Notes: generated from the sequence alone by a model not told the origin. A DNA stretch of 64,000 nucleotides from Marisalimonas marina (GCA_038131365.1 JAYPPH010000005.1:372001-436000), one strand, 5' to 3'; positions 42,665 through 52,478 are shown, counted from the stretch's first letter. Numbers and translations: made by a program.

Positions 42665-43684
42665 ATGCGAGTGTACTACGACAGAGATGCTGATATAAAT
42701 TTAATCAAAAACAAAAAAGTTGTTATTGTAGGTTATGGAAGTCAAGGGCATGCGCATGCTGCAAATTTAAGAGATAGTGGAGTAAAAGAAGTTACTGTTG
42801 CCCTTAGATCAGATTCTACATCAGTTGACAAAGCAAAATCTGCTGGTTTTAAGGTAATGAGTGTTGCCGAAGCATCAAGTTGGGCTGATGTAATAATGAT
42901 GTTAACGCCTGATGAACTACAGGGTGATATTTATAGGGATGAAATTAAAGAAAACATGAAATCAGGTGCTGCAATTGCTTTTGCTCATGGGTTAAATGTA
43001 CATTTTAATTTGATAGAACCTAGAGATGATATTGATGTTTTTATGGTGGCTCCAAAAGGTCCTGGTCATACAGTTAGATCAGAGTATCAAAAAGGTGGAG
43101 GTGTTCCTTGTTTAATTGCTATTGATCAAGACGTCTCAGGTAATGCTCATGATATTGGTCTATCTTACGCTTGTGCCGTGGGAGGTGGTCGTTCTGGAAT
43201 AATAGAAACAACTTTTAAAGAAGAGTGTGAAACTGATTTATTTGGTGAACAAACTGTATTATGTGGTGGTTTAGTAGAATTGATTAGAGCAGGATATGAG
43301 ACGTTAACAGAAGCTGGATACGCACCTGAAATGGCTTACTTTGAATGCCTGCATGAGGTAAAATTAATTGTCGATTTAATCTATGAAGGTGGTATCGCTA
43401 ATATGAACTACTCCATTAGTAATACAGCTGAATACGGAGAGTATGTCACAGGCCCAAGATTAATAAATTCTGAAACAAAAAAAGAGATGAAAAAAATTCT
43501 AGATGATATTCAATCAGGTAAATTTACTAGAGATTGGATGCTTGAAAACAAAGTTAATCAAACTAGTTTTAAGGCAACTAGAAGGAAAGCTGCAGATCAT
43601 CCAATTGAAGAGGTTGGTAAACAACTAAGAGCAATGATGCCATGGATTACTGCAAATAGGCTTGTCGATAAGGATAAAAATTAA
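42665..43684 (+). CDS. ilvC: Ketol-acid reductoisomerase (NADP+)
   Basis: Isomerises and reduces acetolactate to dihydroxyisovalerate, the step after IlvBH. This is the short class I enzyme (339 residues). The N-terminal Rossmann motif is VVIVGYGSQGHAHAANLRDSG, and the S-x-S pattern after the second strand (RSDSTSVDK) suggests NADPH preference. PKGPGHTVRSEY, DLFGEQTVLCGG (metal-binding Asp/Glu) and CLHEVKLIVDLIYEGG are the active-site motifs. TAGGAG lies upstream of the ATG. It closes the ilvBHC operon. Confidence 0.97.
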   Translation: MRVYYDRDADINLIKNKKVVIVGYGSQGHAHAANLRDSGVKEVTVALRSDSTSVDKAKSAGFKVMSVAEASSWADVIMMLTPDELQGDIYRDEIKENMKSGAAIAFAHGLNVHFNLIEPRDDIDVFMVAPKGPGHTVRSEYQKGGGVPCLIAIDQDVSGNAHDIGLSYACAVGGGRSGIIETTFKEECETDLFGEQTVLCGGLVELIRAGYETLTEAGYAPEMAYFECLHEVKLIVDLIYEGGIANMNYSISNTAEYGEYVTGPRLINSETKKEMKKILDDIQSGKFTRDWMLENKVNQTSFKATRRKAADHPIEEVGKQLRAMMPWITANRLVDKDKN

Positions 43685-43777
43685 TATTTATTAATTCAAT
43701 TAATTGAGTTATTATCATTAATTAAAATATCATATTTCTTGTGGATATATTTTTAGAGAGTTTTGAGGGGTTTTGCT

Positions 43778-44815
43778 ATGTTTGGATACATCAGGGGCTT
43801 GTTTTCAGCTGATCTTGCTATTGATTTAGGCACAGCAAACACCTTAGTATATGTCAAGGGTCAAGGCATACTTTTAAATGAACCATCAGTTGTTGCTATT
43901 ACTGAGATAAGGGGTAAGTCACAAGTTTTGGCTGTAGGAGAAGAAGCTAAAACTATGTTAGGAAAAACCCCGGGCAACATTAGGGCTATAAGACCAATGG
44001 CTGATGGCGTAATAGCTGACTTTGATGTAGCAGAAGAAATGATAAAACATTTTATAAGAAAAGTTCACAAAAGATCTGCTTTAGTTAGCCCTCAAGTTGT
44101 AATATGTGTTCCATCAGGAGCAACTGCTGTTGAAAGAAGGGCTATTCAAGAATCTGCTGAGGCAGCTGGGGCAAGAAGAGTTTATTTAATAGAAGAGCCT
44201 ATGGCTGCTGCAATAGGAGCAAATTTACCAGTAACAGAAGCATCTGGTTCTATGGTTGTAGATATTGGTGGAGGAACAACTGAGGTAGCTATATTGTCCT
44301 TGGGTAACATTGTTTATGCTCGTTCAGTTAGAGTAGGTGGTGATAAATTTGATGAAGCAATTGTAGCGTTTATTAGACGTCACCATAATCTACTTATTGG
44401 AGAAATGACCGCAGAAAGAATTAAAAAAGGGATTGCTACTGCAAAAATACCTAAGGATGGTGTTGGAGCAAGTATTGAGGTTAGAGGAAGAGATTTAGTT
44501 AATGGCGTTCCAAAAGAGATTGAAATTAACCAAGCACAAATTTGTGAAGCATTAGCTGAACCTGTTGGTCAGATAATTGAAGCCACTAAAACAGCTTTAG
44601 AACAGACACCACCAGAGTTGGCTGCAGATATAGTTGAAAGAGGGATAGTATTAACAGGTGGTGGTGCTTTGTTAGGTGAATTGGATTCTACTATTAGGGA
44701 GGCCACAGGCTTGCCAGTTGTCATAGCAGAAGATCCATTGACTTGCGTTGTTATGGGTACAGGAAGATGCCTTGATGAAATGAATTCTCTTCGAAACGTA
44801 TTAATTGGGGCTTAA
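43778..44815 (+). CDS. mreB: Rod-shape-determining protein MreB
   Basis: The actin-like filament protein that guides cell elongation. DLAIDLGTANTLVYVKGQG is the phosphate 1 motif; VVDIGGGTTEVAIL is phosphate 2, and GGGALLGELD is the adenosine motif. VVICVPSGATAVERRAI and EEPMAAAIGANLP are hallmark stretches. I use ATG 43778, which has GAGGGG seven bases upstream; an in-frame TTG at 43763 would add five residues. The resulting 345-residue protein starts FGYIRGLFSADLAIDLG as expected. It is the first gene of an mreB-mreC-mreD-mrdA-rodA elongasome cluster. Confidence 0.97.
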   Translation: MFGYIRGLFSADLAIDLGTANTLVYVKGQGILLNEPSVVAITEIRGKSQVLAVGEEAKTMLGKTPGNIRAIRPMADGVIADFDVAEEMIKHFIRKVHKRSALVSPQVVICVPSGATAVERRAIQESAEAAGARRVYLIEEPMAAAIGANLPVTEASGSMVVDIGGGTTEVAILSLGNIVYARSVRVGGDKFDEAIVAFIRRHHNLLIGEMTAERIKKGIATAKIPKDGVGASIEVRGRDLVNGVPKEIEINQAQICEALAEPVGQIIEATKTALEQTPPELAADIVERGIVLTGGGALLGELDSTIREATGLPVVIAEDPLTCVVMGTGRCLDEMNSLRNVLIGA

Positions 44816-44849
44816 TGATAATTTAACTATTTTTTTTGAGTGATTTAAA

Positions 44850-45782
44850 TTGGTTTCAGCTAAATCGTCAAATAAAAAGACGTATAAAGTTAATAGAAAG
44901 TCCAATTTTGTTTTAATATTATTGTGTTTATTCTTGGTATTTATTGGGAAACTTGATCTCATAGCTATTAGAAACATTCAAGCTTTTCTTTTTGACTTTT
45001 GGGCTCCAGTTACAAACGTGGTTAATAAACCCATGAGGGAAATCGCAGTAATTTTTGAAGATGTAAAATCAACTGGCTCCCTAAGAGAACAAAACTTAAA
45101 GTTAATTAATGAAAATAGAAGACTTAGAGCTCTTAATTCTAAAGCTAAAAACCAAGAAGAAGAATTATTAGAATTAAGAGAACTCCTTAACCTTTTACCT
45201 AAATTTAAAAACAAAATAGTAACTGGTAGAGTTGTTACGGCTCCAGGAGGAATTTTTGCTAATACCGTTTTAATAAATGCTGGTAAGGACTACGGTATTA
45301 AAATTGGCCATCCTGCTGTTTCGTCATTAGGTTTAATAGGTTATGTTGTTAATGTTGGTTTAAAAACTAGTAGGATACTTTTAACAATAGATATTAATTC
45401 TATGATACCAATATACTTGACTGAAAGTAATTGGCCAGCAGTTGCTAAGGGTAATAATGGTGAATTACTAGAAATTAAGTTTTTATCATCAGAAGCTTCT
45501 CCTATAGATGGTGAAACAGTAGAAACCTCTGGACATGGGGGAAGATTACCTCCAGGCATAAATGTTGGCAAAATTGTTAAAGGTTTATCTGGTGAATTTT
45601 ATATAAAACCCTCAGTAAATTTTCAAAGAATGACATATTTGTCTATAATAACTAATGGTAAAAAATTATCAGATAATTACAAAAAATTTCAAGGTTTTGC
45701 CCCTTTGCAAAAACCCAAACCTAGATTGGTGTTTAAGGGATTGGACTCTAGTGGAACAAGACAAAAAGGGTTCGAAGATTGA
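44850..45782 (+). CDS. mreC: Rod-shape-determining protein MreC
   Basis: A bitopic elongasome protein linking MreB to PBP2. A basic cytosolic tail and one membrane segment (about residues 18-38) precede a coiled coil (about 65-105, with LREQNLKLINENRRLRAL) and the two beta-barrel periplasmic domains (GRVVTAPGGIFANTVLINAGKDYGIKIG, key residues V-I-N-A-G-x-x-G-I). The start codon is TTG with only a weak GAGTGA upstream. Its length, 310 residues, is normal. It ends overlapping the TTG start of mreD. Confidence 0.93.
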   Translation: MVSAKSSNKKTYKVNRKSNFVLILLCLFLVFIGKLDLIAIRNIQAFLFDFWAPVTNVVNKPMREIAVIFEDVKSTGSLREQNLKLINENRRLRALNSKAKNQEEELLELRELLNLLPKFKNKIVTGRVVTAPGGIFANTVLINAGKDYGIKIGHPAVSSLGLIGYVVNVGLKTSRILLTIDINSMIPIYLTESNWPAVAKGNNGELLEIKFLSSEASPIDGETVETSGHGGRLPPGINVGKIVKGLSGEFYIKPSVNFQRMTYLSIITNGKKLSDNYKKFQGFAPLQKPKPRLVFKGLDSSGTRQKGFED

Positions 45783-46309
45783 CAAATTATAATACCGTAT
45801 TACAACTTTTATATAAGATTTCAATAAATTGTTTATTTTTCATATTTTTATTTTTTTTAATAAATTTTGAAAAATCTCTTGGTTACTTCTCTGTTTTTAA
45901 TAGTGGAGCGCCAAGTCTTATTTCGATTGCAATCTACTTGTGCATTAGAAAATTAAATTTAAATCCATCTAATATTTTAATATTTTTTTTAGGTATATTA
46001 AACGATATTATTACCAGCGTTAACTTAGGAATATCATCAATTTTTTTCTTGTTAATAAAATTACTAACTGAAAATTTATCAATATTTAGATTAAATGATA
46101 ATAACCAACAAGCATGGTTGTCATTTACTATTGTCTTTAGCTTATCATTTTTTATAATTATTTTATTAAATATTGGAATTAATTTATCTTTTTTTGATAT
46201 AAACCCACTGTTATTTCATATGGGAATTACATTAATATTTTTTCCAATAATAAATGCTGGATTCGATCTAATCTTTTTTATATCAAGATTAATAAAAACT
46301 GATTCATGA
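45779..46309 (+). CDS. mreD: Rod-shape-determining protein MreD
   Basis: A small polytopic inner-membrane protein of the elongasome. About five hydrophobic segments fill its 176 residues; PSLISIAIYLCIRK and FFLGILNDIITSVNLGISSIFFLL (key residues G-x-x-x-D-x-x-x-x-x-x-G) match the weakly conserved MreD pattern. The call relies on topology and position between mreC and mrdA. It starts with TTG inside the mreC stop (TTGA) and ends overlapping mrdA by four bases (ATGA), so all three are translationally coupled. Confidence 0.88.
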   Translation: MTNYNTVLQLLYKISINCLFFIFLFFLINFEKSLGYFSVFNSGAPSLISIAIYLCIRKLNLNPSNILIFFLGILNDIITSVNLGISSIFFLLIKLLTENLSIFRLNDNNQQAWLSFTIVFSLSFFIIILLNIGINLSFFDINPLLFHMGITLIFFPIINAGFDLIFFISRLIKTDS

Positions 46310-48231
46310 AGAATAAAAATACTATAAAATTAAATAAAACAATTTCCAGAAGATTCCTATTTCTATCCCTATTAAAAGCCTCTGTTATAGGAGCCATAAG
46401 TTGGCGACTATTTGATTTACAATTAATCGAAAACCAAAAATATGAAAAATTATCTGATAATAACCAATTTGACTTCCATGCCATCACACCAGAAAGAGGA
46501 AAAATATTAGATAGGAAAATGAGACTAATAGCAGGTAATGAAGATGCGTTTCATCTTATCTTAAACTGGAATGAAAATTTAAATACAGATGATATTATTC
46601 ACAAAATATCAAAGGTTATTAAATTAGAGCAAAACGATATTTCTAATTTTAAAAATAAAATGAATGTTATTGATACTTCTATTCCTCAAAAAATTGTAAT
46701 AACAAAAAAACTTTCAAAAAAAGATTTGTCTAGGTTAGTTATTAGAAGTGTTGAATTTCCAGAAATTTCAATTTTTATGTCAAAGCGAAGAATTTACCCT
46801 CAAGGAAACATAGTTGGACACATTACAGGTTATATTGGTGAAATTTCTAATAAGGATAATAATTATAATCATATCAAAATATCAGGTATTAAGGTTGGCA
46901 AAAGAGGTTTAGAAAAATTTTTTGAAAATGAATTAACAGGAAAATTTGGTAGAAAAAGAAATGAGGTTACCGCAAAAGGTTTTGTTATTGCATCTCATGT
47001 TTATGAAAAAACAAAACCTGGAAAAGACATTCAAATCTCTCTCGATATGGATTTACAAGCATTTGCAAGTAAAAGGCTGGAAAGGGGCAACTTTAAAATT
47101 CAGTATTTAAATACTAATAAAAATAATAGTAATTCTTTTTCTTATGATGGTAAAAAATACCTTTACAAAGATAAAAATAATAAAATTGTTTTTCCTAATT
47201 CAGGTTCATTAATGGTTATGGACATTGTAAATGGTGAAATACTCTGTAGTGTATCTTCCCCTGGTTTTGATCCTAATATATTTTCAAATGAACTAGGGGC
47301 TGAAGAATGGAATATTTTAAAAAAAAATACGCGGTCTCCTTTTTTAAATAGAAGTATGTCTGGAGTTTATCCTCCAGGTTCGACAATAAAAATGGCTGTG
47401 GCTTTGGCTGCCCTAGAAAGTGGTTTAATAGATTTTAAAACTAAATTTTTTTGTTCTGGGTCAAGAAAACTTGGCAACAGGGAATTTCATTGCTGGGCAG
47501 ATGATGGACATGGTCAACTTAACCTATTAGAAGCAATTGAACAATCCTGTGATGTATATTTTTATGAACTAGGCTTAAAGGTTGGTATTAACAAAATCTC
47601 ACAAATGATGAAGAAACTTGGATTAGGTCAATATTATGACTTAGAAATAGATGATAAAGCAAAAGGTGTTGTGCCAAATAAAGAATGGAAATTTAAGCGA
47701 GATGGGTCAAGATGGTCTCTTGGTGAAACATTAAATGCTTCAATTGGGCAAGGTTATATTTTAACTACACCATTACAACTTGTAACAATGGCATCAAGGA
47801 TAGCCAGTAATGGACTTAACATAACACCCACCTTAACAATAGGAAAAAATAAGAATGGGTTTGAAAGTCTTAACATAAACAAACAACATCTTGATTATAT
47901 AAAAAAAGCAATGGAAAGAGTTGTGACAGGTAAAAAAGGTACAGCTAAAAACTACAAAATTGGATCTAAAAAGTTTGAAATGGCTGGTAAAACAGGAACC
48001 GTTCAGGTTGTAAGAATTTCAAAAGCAGAAAGAGAAGAGGGTGTTGTAAAAAATGAAGATAGGGAATGGAAAAAAAGAGATCATGCTCTATTTGTTGGTT
48101 ATGCCCCTGCAAATAATCCTAAATATGCAATATCAGTAGTGGTAGAGCATGGAGGTAGTGGGTCATCAGTAGCTGCCCCAATAGCAAGAGATGTCTTTAA
48201 ACATTTATTTGATATAAAGCAAACAGGTTAA
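46306..48231 (+). CDS. mrdA: Penicillin-binding protein 2 (elongation transpeptidase)
   Basis: The class B PBP that cross-links peptidoglycan during rod elongation. One N-terminal membrane segment (about residues 17-37) is followed by the pedestal domain (RGKILDRKMRLIAGN) and the transpeptidase domain. Catalytic motifs are present: SxxK in YPPGSTIKMA, SxN as SCD in EQSCDVYFYEL, and KTG in AGKTGTVQV. The length, 641 residues, is typical. It overlaps mreD by four bases and rodA by one, giving tight coupling with its glycosyltransferase partner. Confidence 0.96.
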   Translation: MKNKNTIKLNKTISRRFLFLSLLKASVIGAISWRLFDLQLIENQKYEKLSDNNQFDFHAITPERGKILDRKMRLIAGNEDAFHLILNWNENLNTDDIIHKISKVIKLEQNDISNFKNKMNVIDTSIPQKIVITKKLSKKDLSRLVIRSVEFPEISIFMSKRRIYPQGNIVGHITGYIGEISNKDNNYNHIKISGIKVGKRGLEKFFENELTGKFGRKRNEVTAKGFVIASHVYEKTKPGKDIQISLDMDLQAFASKRLERGNFKIQYLNTNKNNSNSFSYDGKKYLYKDKNNKIVFPNSGSLMVMDIVNGEILCSVSSPGFDPNIFSNELGAEEWNILKKNTRSPFLNRSMSGVYPPGSTIKMAVALAALESGLIDFKTKFFCSGSRKLGNREFHCWADDGHGQLNLLEAIEQSCDVYFYELGLKVGINKISQMMKKLGLGQYYDLEIDDKAKGVVPNKEWKFKRDGSRWSLGETLNASIGQGYILTTPLQLVTMASRIASNGLNITPTLTIGKNKNGFESLNINKQHLDYIKKAMERVVTGKKGTAKNYKIGSKKFEMAGKTGTVQVVRISKAEREEGVVKNEDREWKKRDHALFVGYAPANNPKYAISVVVEHGGSGSSVAAPIARDVFKHLFDIKQTG

Positions 48232-49358
48232 TGATGAACTACAAAAATGAATTTTCGTCTGAAAGTGTTTTATTTTCGTTTTTATTAAAATTTTTAAGGA
48301 TTAATTGGTTAATTATTTTTTGTATATTATTTTTAGGATTCATTGGTGTTATTTCATTATATTCTGCAGCTGGAGGAAGTTGGGACCCATGGGCAAAAAA
48401 TCATTTTATTAGATTAATTTTTGGCTGTATTTTGCTTTTTGGTATAGCCCTTACCCCGACCTACTTATTTAAGAAAATGAGTGTTCTAGCATTTTTTTTA
48501 GGTTTATTAACTTTAATTTGGGTAAAATTTTTTGGGTCAGGTGATGTGCCTAGATGGATTACGGTCGGAGGTATCAATTTTCAGCCTTCAGAGTTTATGA
48601 AGCTAGGATTAATATTGATTTTAGCAAGGTATTTTGAATATTTACCAACAATCCGCATTGGAAATCTCTTTCCATACATAATTCCTTTATTTCTAATATT
48701 AATACCAGGTTTTCTGGTTATTTCCCAACCAGATTTAGGTACTGGTTTAACGATAATTCTACTAGGTTTAGCAATATTATTTTTTGTTGGTATATCAATT
48801 AAATTTGTAATTATTTGCTCTGTTTTACTTGTCTCTTCGGTTCCAATTATTTGGCAACAATTATATGAGTACCAAAAAAATAGAATTTTAGTTTTTTTGA
48901 ATCCTGAGATTGATAAATTAGGAAGTGGTTATCAAATCATACAGTCAAAAATTGCTATAGGTTCAGGTGGTGTCTTTGGAAAAGGGTATTTGTTAGGTAG
49001 CCAAAGTAAACTTAATTATTTGCCAGAAAAACATACTGATTTCATTTTTACTCTGATTTCAGAGGAATTTGGCTTTTTAGGTTCAATGTCTATTGTTTTT
49101 ATTTTCTGTTTATTAATTGGCTTAATTTTAAGAATCTCATATAAAACTTCATCTATTTTTTCTAAGATTGTAGCCTTTGGTGTTGCTTTTCTAATATTCC
49201 TATATTTAAGTTTAAATATTGGTATGGTTTGTGGTTTGCTCCCAGTAGTTGGGGCACCTTTACCATTAATAAGTTATGGAGGTACTTCTTTATTAACTAT
49301 TTTAATTGCTGCTGGATTAGTTTTAAGTATCAATATTCATGAAAAAAAATATAGTTAA
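48231..49358 (+). CDS. mrdB: Peptidoglycan glycosyltransferase RodA
   Basis: A SEDS-family membrane enzyme that polymerises glycan strands together with PBP2. About ten membrane segments fill 375 residues. WITVGGINFQPSEFMKLGLIL, VISQPDLGTGLTII (catalytic Asp), KIAIGSGGVFGKGYLLGSQSKLNYLPEKHTDFIF (key residues G-S-G-G-x-x-G-K-G, L-P-E-x-H-T-D-F) and PLISYGGTSLLT are hallmarks. The start codon overlaps the mrdA stop (TAATG). It is the last core gene of the elongasome cluster. Confidence 0.96.
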   Translation: MMNYKNEFSSESVLFSFLLKFLRINWLIIFCILFLGFIGVISLYSAAGGSWDPWAKNHFIRLIFGCILLFGIALTPTYLFKKMSVLAFFLGLLTLIWVKFFGSGDVPRWITVGGINFQPSEFMKLGLILILARYFEYLPTIRIGNLFPYIIPLFLILIPGFLVISQPDLGTGLTIILLGLAILFFVGISIKFVIICSVLLVSSVPIIWQQLYEYQKNRILVFLNPEIDKLGSGYQIIQSKIAIGSGGVFGKGYLLGSQSKLNYLPEKHTDFIFTLISEEFGFLGSMSIVFIFCLLIGLILRISYKTSSIFSKIVAFGVAFLIFLYLSLNIGMVCGLLPVVGAPLPLISYGGTSLLTILIAAGLVLSINIHEKKYS

Positions 49359-49388
49359 TCATTACGATTATTTTTGAAAGTCCATAAG

Positions 49389-50375
49389 ATGTTTAGATTC
49401 TTTATTATTAAAAAGTGGTTATTATGGTCCTGGCTGGGTTCATTTGTGATTTTGTCATCATTATGGATTCAAGTAAAAATAGATGTAAAAATCAACGAAT
49501 GGTTTGGTAAGTTTTATGATATGATTCAAAAGGCTTTAGCTAAACCTAATGCGATTACTATAAGTGAATATTGGGAAAGTTTATTCTCCTTTATTTCTCT
49601 TGCAGGTCTATATGTAGCTGTTTATGTAATTATTAGCTTTTTTACAGCTCATTACTTATTCAGATGGAGAACAGCGATGGTTGAATGGTATCATTCTGTT
49701 TATGATGACGCTCGTAAAATTGAAGGGGCAGCACAAAGGGTTCAAGAAGATACTATAAAATTTTCACGTATAATGGAATCTCTTGGCACTAGTTTTATTG
49801 AGTCTTTAATGGTGTTATTCCAATTTATTCCAATTTTGTTAGGGTTGTCTGTAGGTATTCCAATATATTTTTTTGGTGATTGGCAATATGGTTTAATCAC
49901 AGGTGCTTTATTATGGACATTGGGAGGTACAGTTTTTTTAATTGGGCTTGGATGGTTGTTAAGATTAGTTGGTGTTGAGTATGATTTACAAAAGAAAGAG
50001 GCTGCTTACAGAAAACTTTTGGTTATAGCTGAAGATGATGGAACAATTCGCCCTAAGAAAATTGAAGAATTATTTGATGATGTTAGGTCTATACATTTTT
50101 TAAGTTATATTAGGTACTTATATTTTAATATTGGTCGTATGGCTTACCTGCAAGCCAATGTTCTCTCTGCCTATGTGTTTTTGGCTCCAGCTATAGTAGC
50201 TGGTGTTGTTACTCTAGGCGTTATGCAACAAATTATCAGGGCTTTTGGACGTGTTGAAGGCTCAATGCAATATTTATTAAAAGCTTGGCCAACAATTATA
50301 GAATTAGCTAGTGTATATAAACGTTTAAGAGAATTTGAAGCTAACATAAAAGTTGAAGATAAAGTTAAAACCTAA
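49389..50375 (+). CDS. SbmA/BacA-like peptide transporter
   Basis: A polytopic membrane protein of the SbmA/BacA family, which imports proline-rich peptides and related compounds in exchange for protons. The signature EGAAQRVQEDTIKFSRIMESLG is clear (key residues E-G-A-x-Q-R-V-Q-E-D). NEWFGKFYDMIQKAL, FRWRTAMVEWYH and the late IIELASVYKRLREFE also match. At about 328 residues it is shorter than E. coli SbmA (about 400), lacking part of both ends. ATG 49389 is preferred over TTG 49374. It lies 30 bases after rodA and is probably co-transcribed with the elongasome genes. Confidence 0.87.
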   Translation: MFRFFIIKKWLLWSWLGSFVILSSLWIQVKIDVKINEWFGKFYDMIQKALAKPNAITISEYWESLFSFISLAGLYVAVYVIISFFTAHYLFRWRTAMVEWYHSVYDDARKIEGAAQRVQEDTIKFSRIMESLGTSFIESLMVLFQFIPILLGLSVGIPIYFFGDWQYGLITGALLWTLGGTVFLIGLGWLLRLVGVEYDLQKKEAAYRKLLVIAEDDGTIRPKKIEELFDDVRSIHFLSYIRYLYFNIGRMAYLQANVLSAYVFLAPAIVAGVVTLGVMQQIIRAFGRVEGSMQYLLKAWPTIIELASVYKRLREFEANIKVEDKVKT

Positions 50376-50385
50376 TTTTAAAATT

Positions 50386-51189
50386 ATGACTACAAATATT
50401 GAATTCTCTATTGGTATTTTAAGCTGGAAAGGATATGACAGCTTAACTAATTCTCTTATTTCATATCAGAAAAATGGACTTTCAAAGTTAACAAAAAATA
50501 AATTCATATGTCTTCCTGAATATAGTGAAGAAGGAATAAAAATAGCGAAAAAATTTGGTTACAAACCTATTTTAATAGAAAATAATATTGGTATTCTTGA
50601 TGGCTTTAAAAAATTAGCTGAGGCAATGCCTGAGGGACCACTCTTACTTTTAGAAAACGATTTGGAATTAGTAGAAACGTCTGAAATTGCATACAATCAA
50701 TTAAAAAAATCTCTCGAATTTTTGAAAAAATATGACTTAATACAAATCCGATTAAGGAGCAAATCTAATCCTGGGGATCCATTTGTTGCTTTGAATAAGT
50801 ATAAAAAATATTGGTCAGATAGTTATTCATCAAAATTTTTAAGACTGTTAAGACCTTTTAAAGCCAACAAGTTAATAGGTACAGCTGCATATATTTTAGA
50901 TAATCCAGAAATACGACATCCAAAAAAAATTAAAAAACTAGAAGAAGGTTTCTTTTTGGTACAATCATCTGTAATGAATTGGGCTAATTTAGCAATTTTA
51001 GTAGACCGTAATAAATATCTTAAAATCATTATAGATAAGGCAGAGAGGACTAGTGTAAACAAAAAGATTAATGGTTTTAAGAATATAGAAATAGAGTTAA
51101 ATAATTTATGGTGGAGAAAACAAAATTTCAAAATCTTAGTAACGCCAGGGTTATTTACCCACAAAAGATTATCCTTTAGAGGCTATTAA
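50386..51189 (+). CDS. Glycosyltransferase-like protein (GT-A type)
   Basis: A soluble 267-residue protein whose N-terminal half resembles a GT-A fold. EFSIGILSWKGYDSLTNSL is a family-2-like opening, LIENNIGILDGFKKLAEAM a nucleotide-binding-like stretch, and LLLLENDLEL contains an acidic motif in the DXD position. The C-terminal half has NKLIGTAAYILD. I could not match a specific enzyme. I use ATG 50386; an upstream TTG at 50353 would overlap the SbmA-like gene by 23 bases. It is convergent with glmU by four bases. A role in surface polysaccharide is an inference. Confidence 0.6.
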   Translation: MTTNIEFSIGILSWKGYDSLTNSLISYQKNGLSKLTKNKFICLPEYSEEGIKIAKKFGYKPILIENNIGILDGFKKLAEAMPEGPLLLLENDLELVETSEIAYNQLKKSLEFLKKYDLIQIRLRSKSNPGDPFVALNKYKKYWSDSYSSKFLRLLRPFKANKLIGTAAYILDNPEIRHPKKIKKLEEGFFLVQSSVMNWANLAILVDRNKYLKIIIDKAERTSVNKKINGFKNIEIELNNLWWRKQNFKILVTPGLFTHKRLSFRGY

Positions 51190-52478
51190 TTTTTTTTTCT
51201 TGATTTGTTGATCTGATGAGCTCTTCCTATAGATAATGTATTATCAGGAACTGTTTTATTAAATGTGCTTCCTGCTCCTAAAACTACATCATCACCTATT
51301 TCTATCGGTGCTATAATTGTAGAATTAGAGCCAATAAAACTATTATTTCCAATTATTGTTTTATTTTTATTTTTGCCATCATAATTACAGGTAATTGTGC
51401 CAGCACCTATATTTGTAGAAGACCCAATTTCGGTATCACCAATATAAGATAAATGATTAACTTTAACATTTTTAGATAACTTACTTTTTTTTATCTCAAC
51501 AAAATTTCCAATTTTTGTGTTCTCACCAATTTCAGCCCCACCTCTTATTCTTGCAAAAGGCCCAACAATTGATCCTGTTTCAATTTTGCATTCTTCAAGA
51601 TGTGAAAATGATTTTATTTCAACAGATTCTTCTATTTCAACTTTTTTCCCGAATACAACATTTGGGTGAATAGTTATATTTTTTCCTAATTTTGTGTCAA
51701 AATTTAAAAAAACTGTTTCTGGATCAATAAGCTTAACTCCATTTAACATAGCTTTTTTTCTTAGGATATTTTGACCAATTTTTTCAGCGATGGATAAATC
51801 AACTTGGTTATTTATACCTAAAATTTCTTCTTCATTTATTTCTACAAATGAAATTTTATTTTTATTTTTATGTAAAATATTTACTAAATCCGTTAAGTAA
51901 AACTCCCCAGTAATCTTATTTTTTTTAATTTGTTCTAATTGAGGAATAATTGAACTGTGAAAGCACATTATTCCTCCATTACAAAATTCAGTTTCTATAT
52001 TTTTTTCTATTGCGTCCTTATATTCAATTATTTGACTTGGTTGATTATCATTTGAAAATAGAATTTTCCCATAATGATTTTTTTCACTTTTCTTAAAACC
52101 TGTAATAACTAGTTTTGTATCATTATCAAAACTCTCTATTATTTTTTTTAAACTTTCTATTTTGATAAAAGGTGTGTCAGCAAAACAAATTAAAACTAAA
52201 CCATCAAATTTTTTTAATGCAGTAGTTGCTATTTTAACAGCATCGCCTGTACCCAATGGTGTTTTTTGAATAATAGTCTCATGTTTTTTAGTGATTTCTT
52301 TGAAATCTTCATTGTTTTCTGGAATTACAATTATATTTTTTTTGATACCTGCTACTTTAGTCGACTCTATCACCCATTCAATCATAGGTTTGCCACAAAT
52401 AGTATGTAGTGGCTTAGCAGTGCTGGAATGCATTCGGCTTCCTTTACCAGCACTTAATATTATTGAACAAATATCCAT
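51186..52478 (-). CDS. glmU: Bifunctional UDP-GlcNAc pyrophosphorylase / GlcN-1-P acetyltransferase
   Basis: Makes UDP-GlcNAc, the precursor of peptidoglycan and LPS. The N-terminal uridyltransferase has ILSAGKGSRMHSSTAKPLH, then QKTPLGTGDAV, FADTPFI and EFCNGGIMCF. The C-terminal left-handed beta-helix has GPFARIRGGAEIGENTKIGNFVEIKKS and GAGTITCNYDGKNKNKT. I start at ATG 52478, where the conserved DICSIILSAGKG begins; the longer frame to 52604 runs into the opposing glmS and adds no homology. Its 430 residues are slightly fewer than usual. It is divergent from glmS, the enzyme that makes its sugar precursor. Confidence 0.95.
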   Translation of the reverse strand: MDICSIILSAGKGSRMHSSTAKPLHTICGKPMIEWVIESTKVAGIKKNIIVIPENNEDFKEITKKHETIIQKTPLGTGDAVKIATTALKKFDGLVLICFADTPFIKIESLKKIIESFDNDTKLVITGFKKSEKNHYGKILFSNDNQPSQIIEYKDAIEKNIETEFCNGGIMCFHSSIIPQLEQIKKNKITGEFYLTDLVNILHKNKNKISFVEINEEEILGINNQVDLSIAEKIGQNILRKKAMLNGVKLIDPETVFLNFDTKLGKNITIHPNVVFGKKVEIEESVEIKSFSHLEECKIETGSIVGPFARIRGGAEIGENTKIGNFVEIKKSKLSKNVKVNHLSYIGDTEIGSSTNIGAGTITCNYDGKNKNKTIIGNNSFIGSNSTIIAPIEIGDDVVLGAGSTFNKTVPDNTLSIGRAHQINKSRKKN

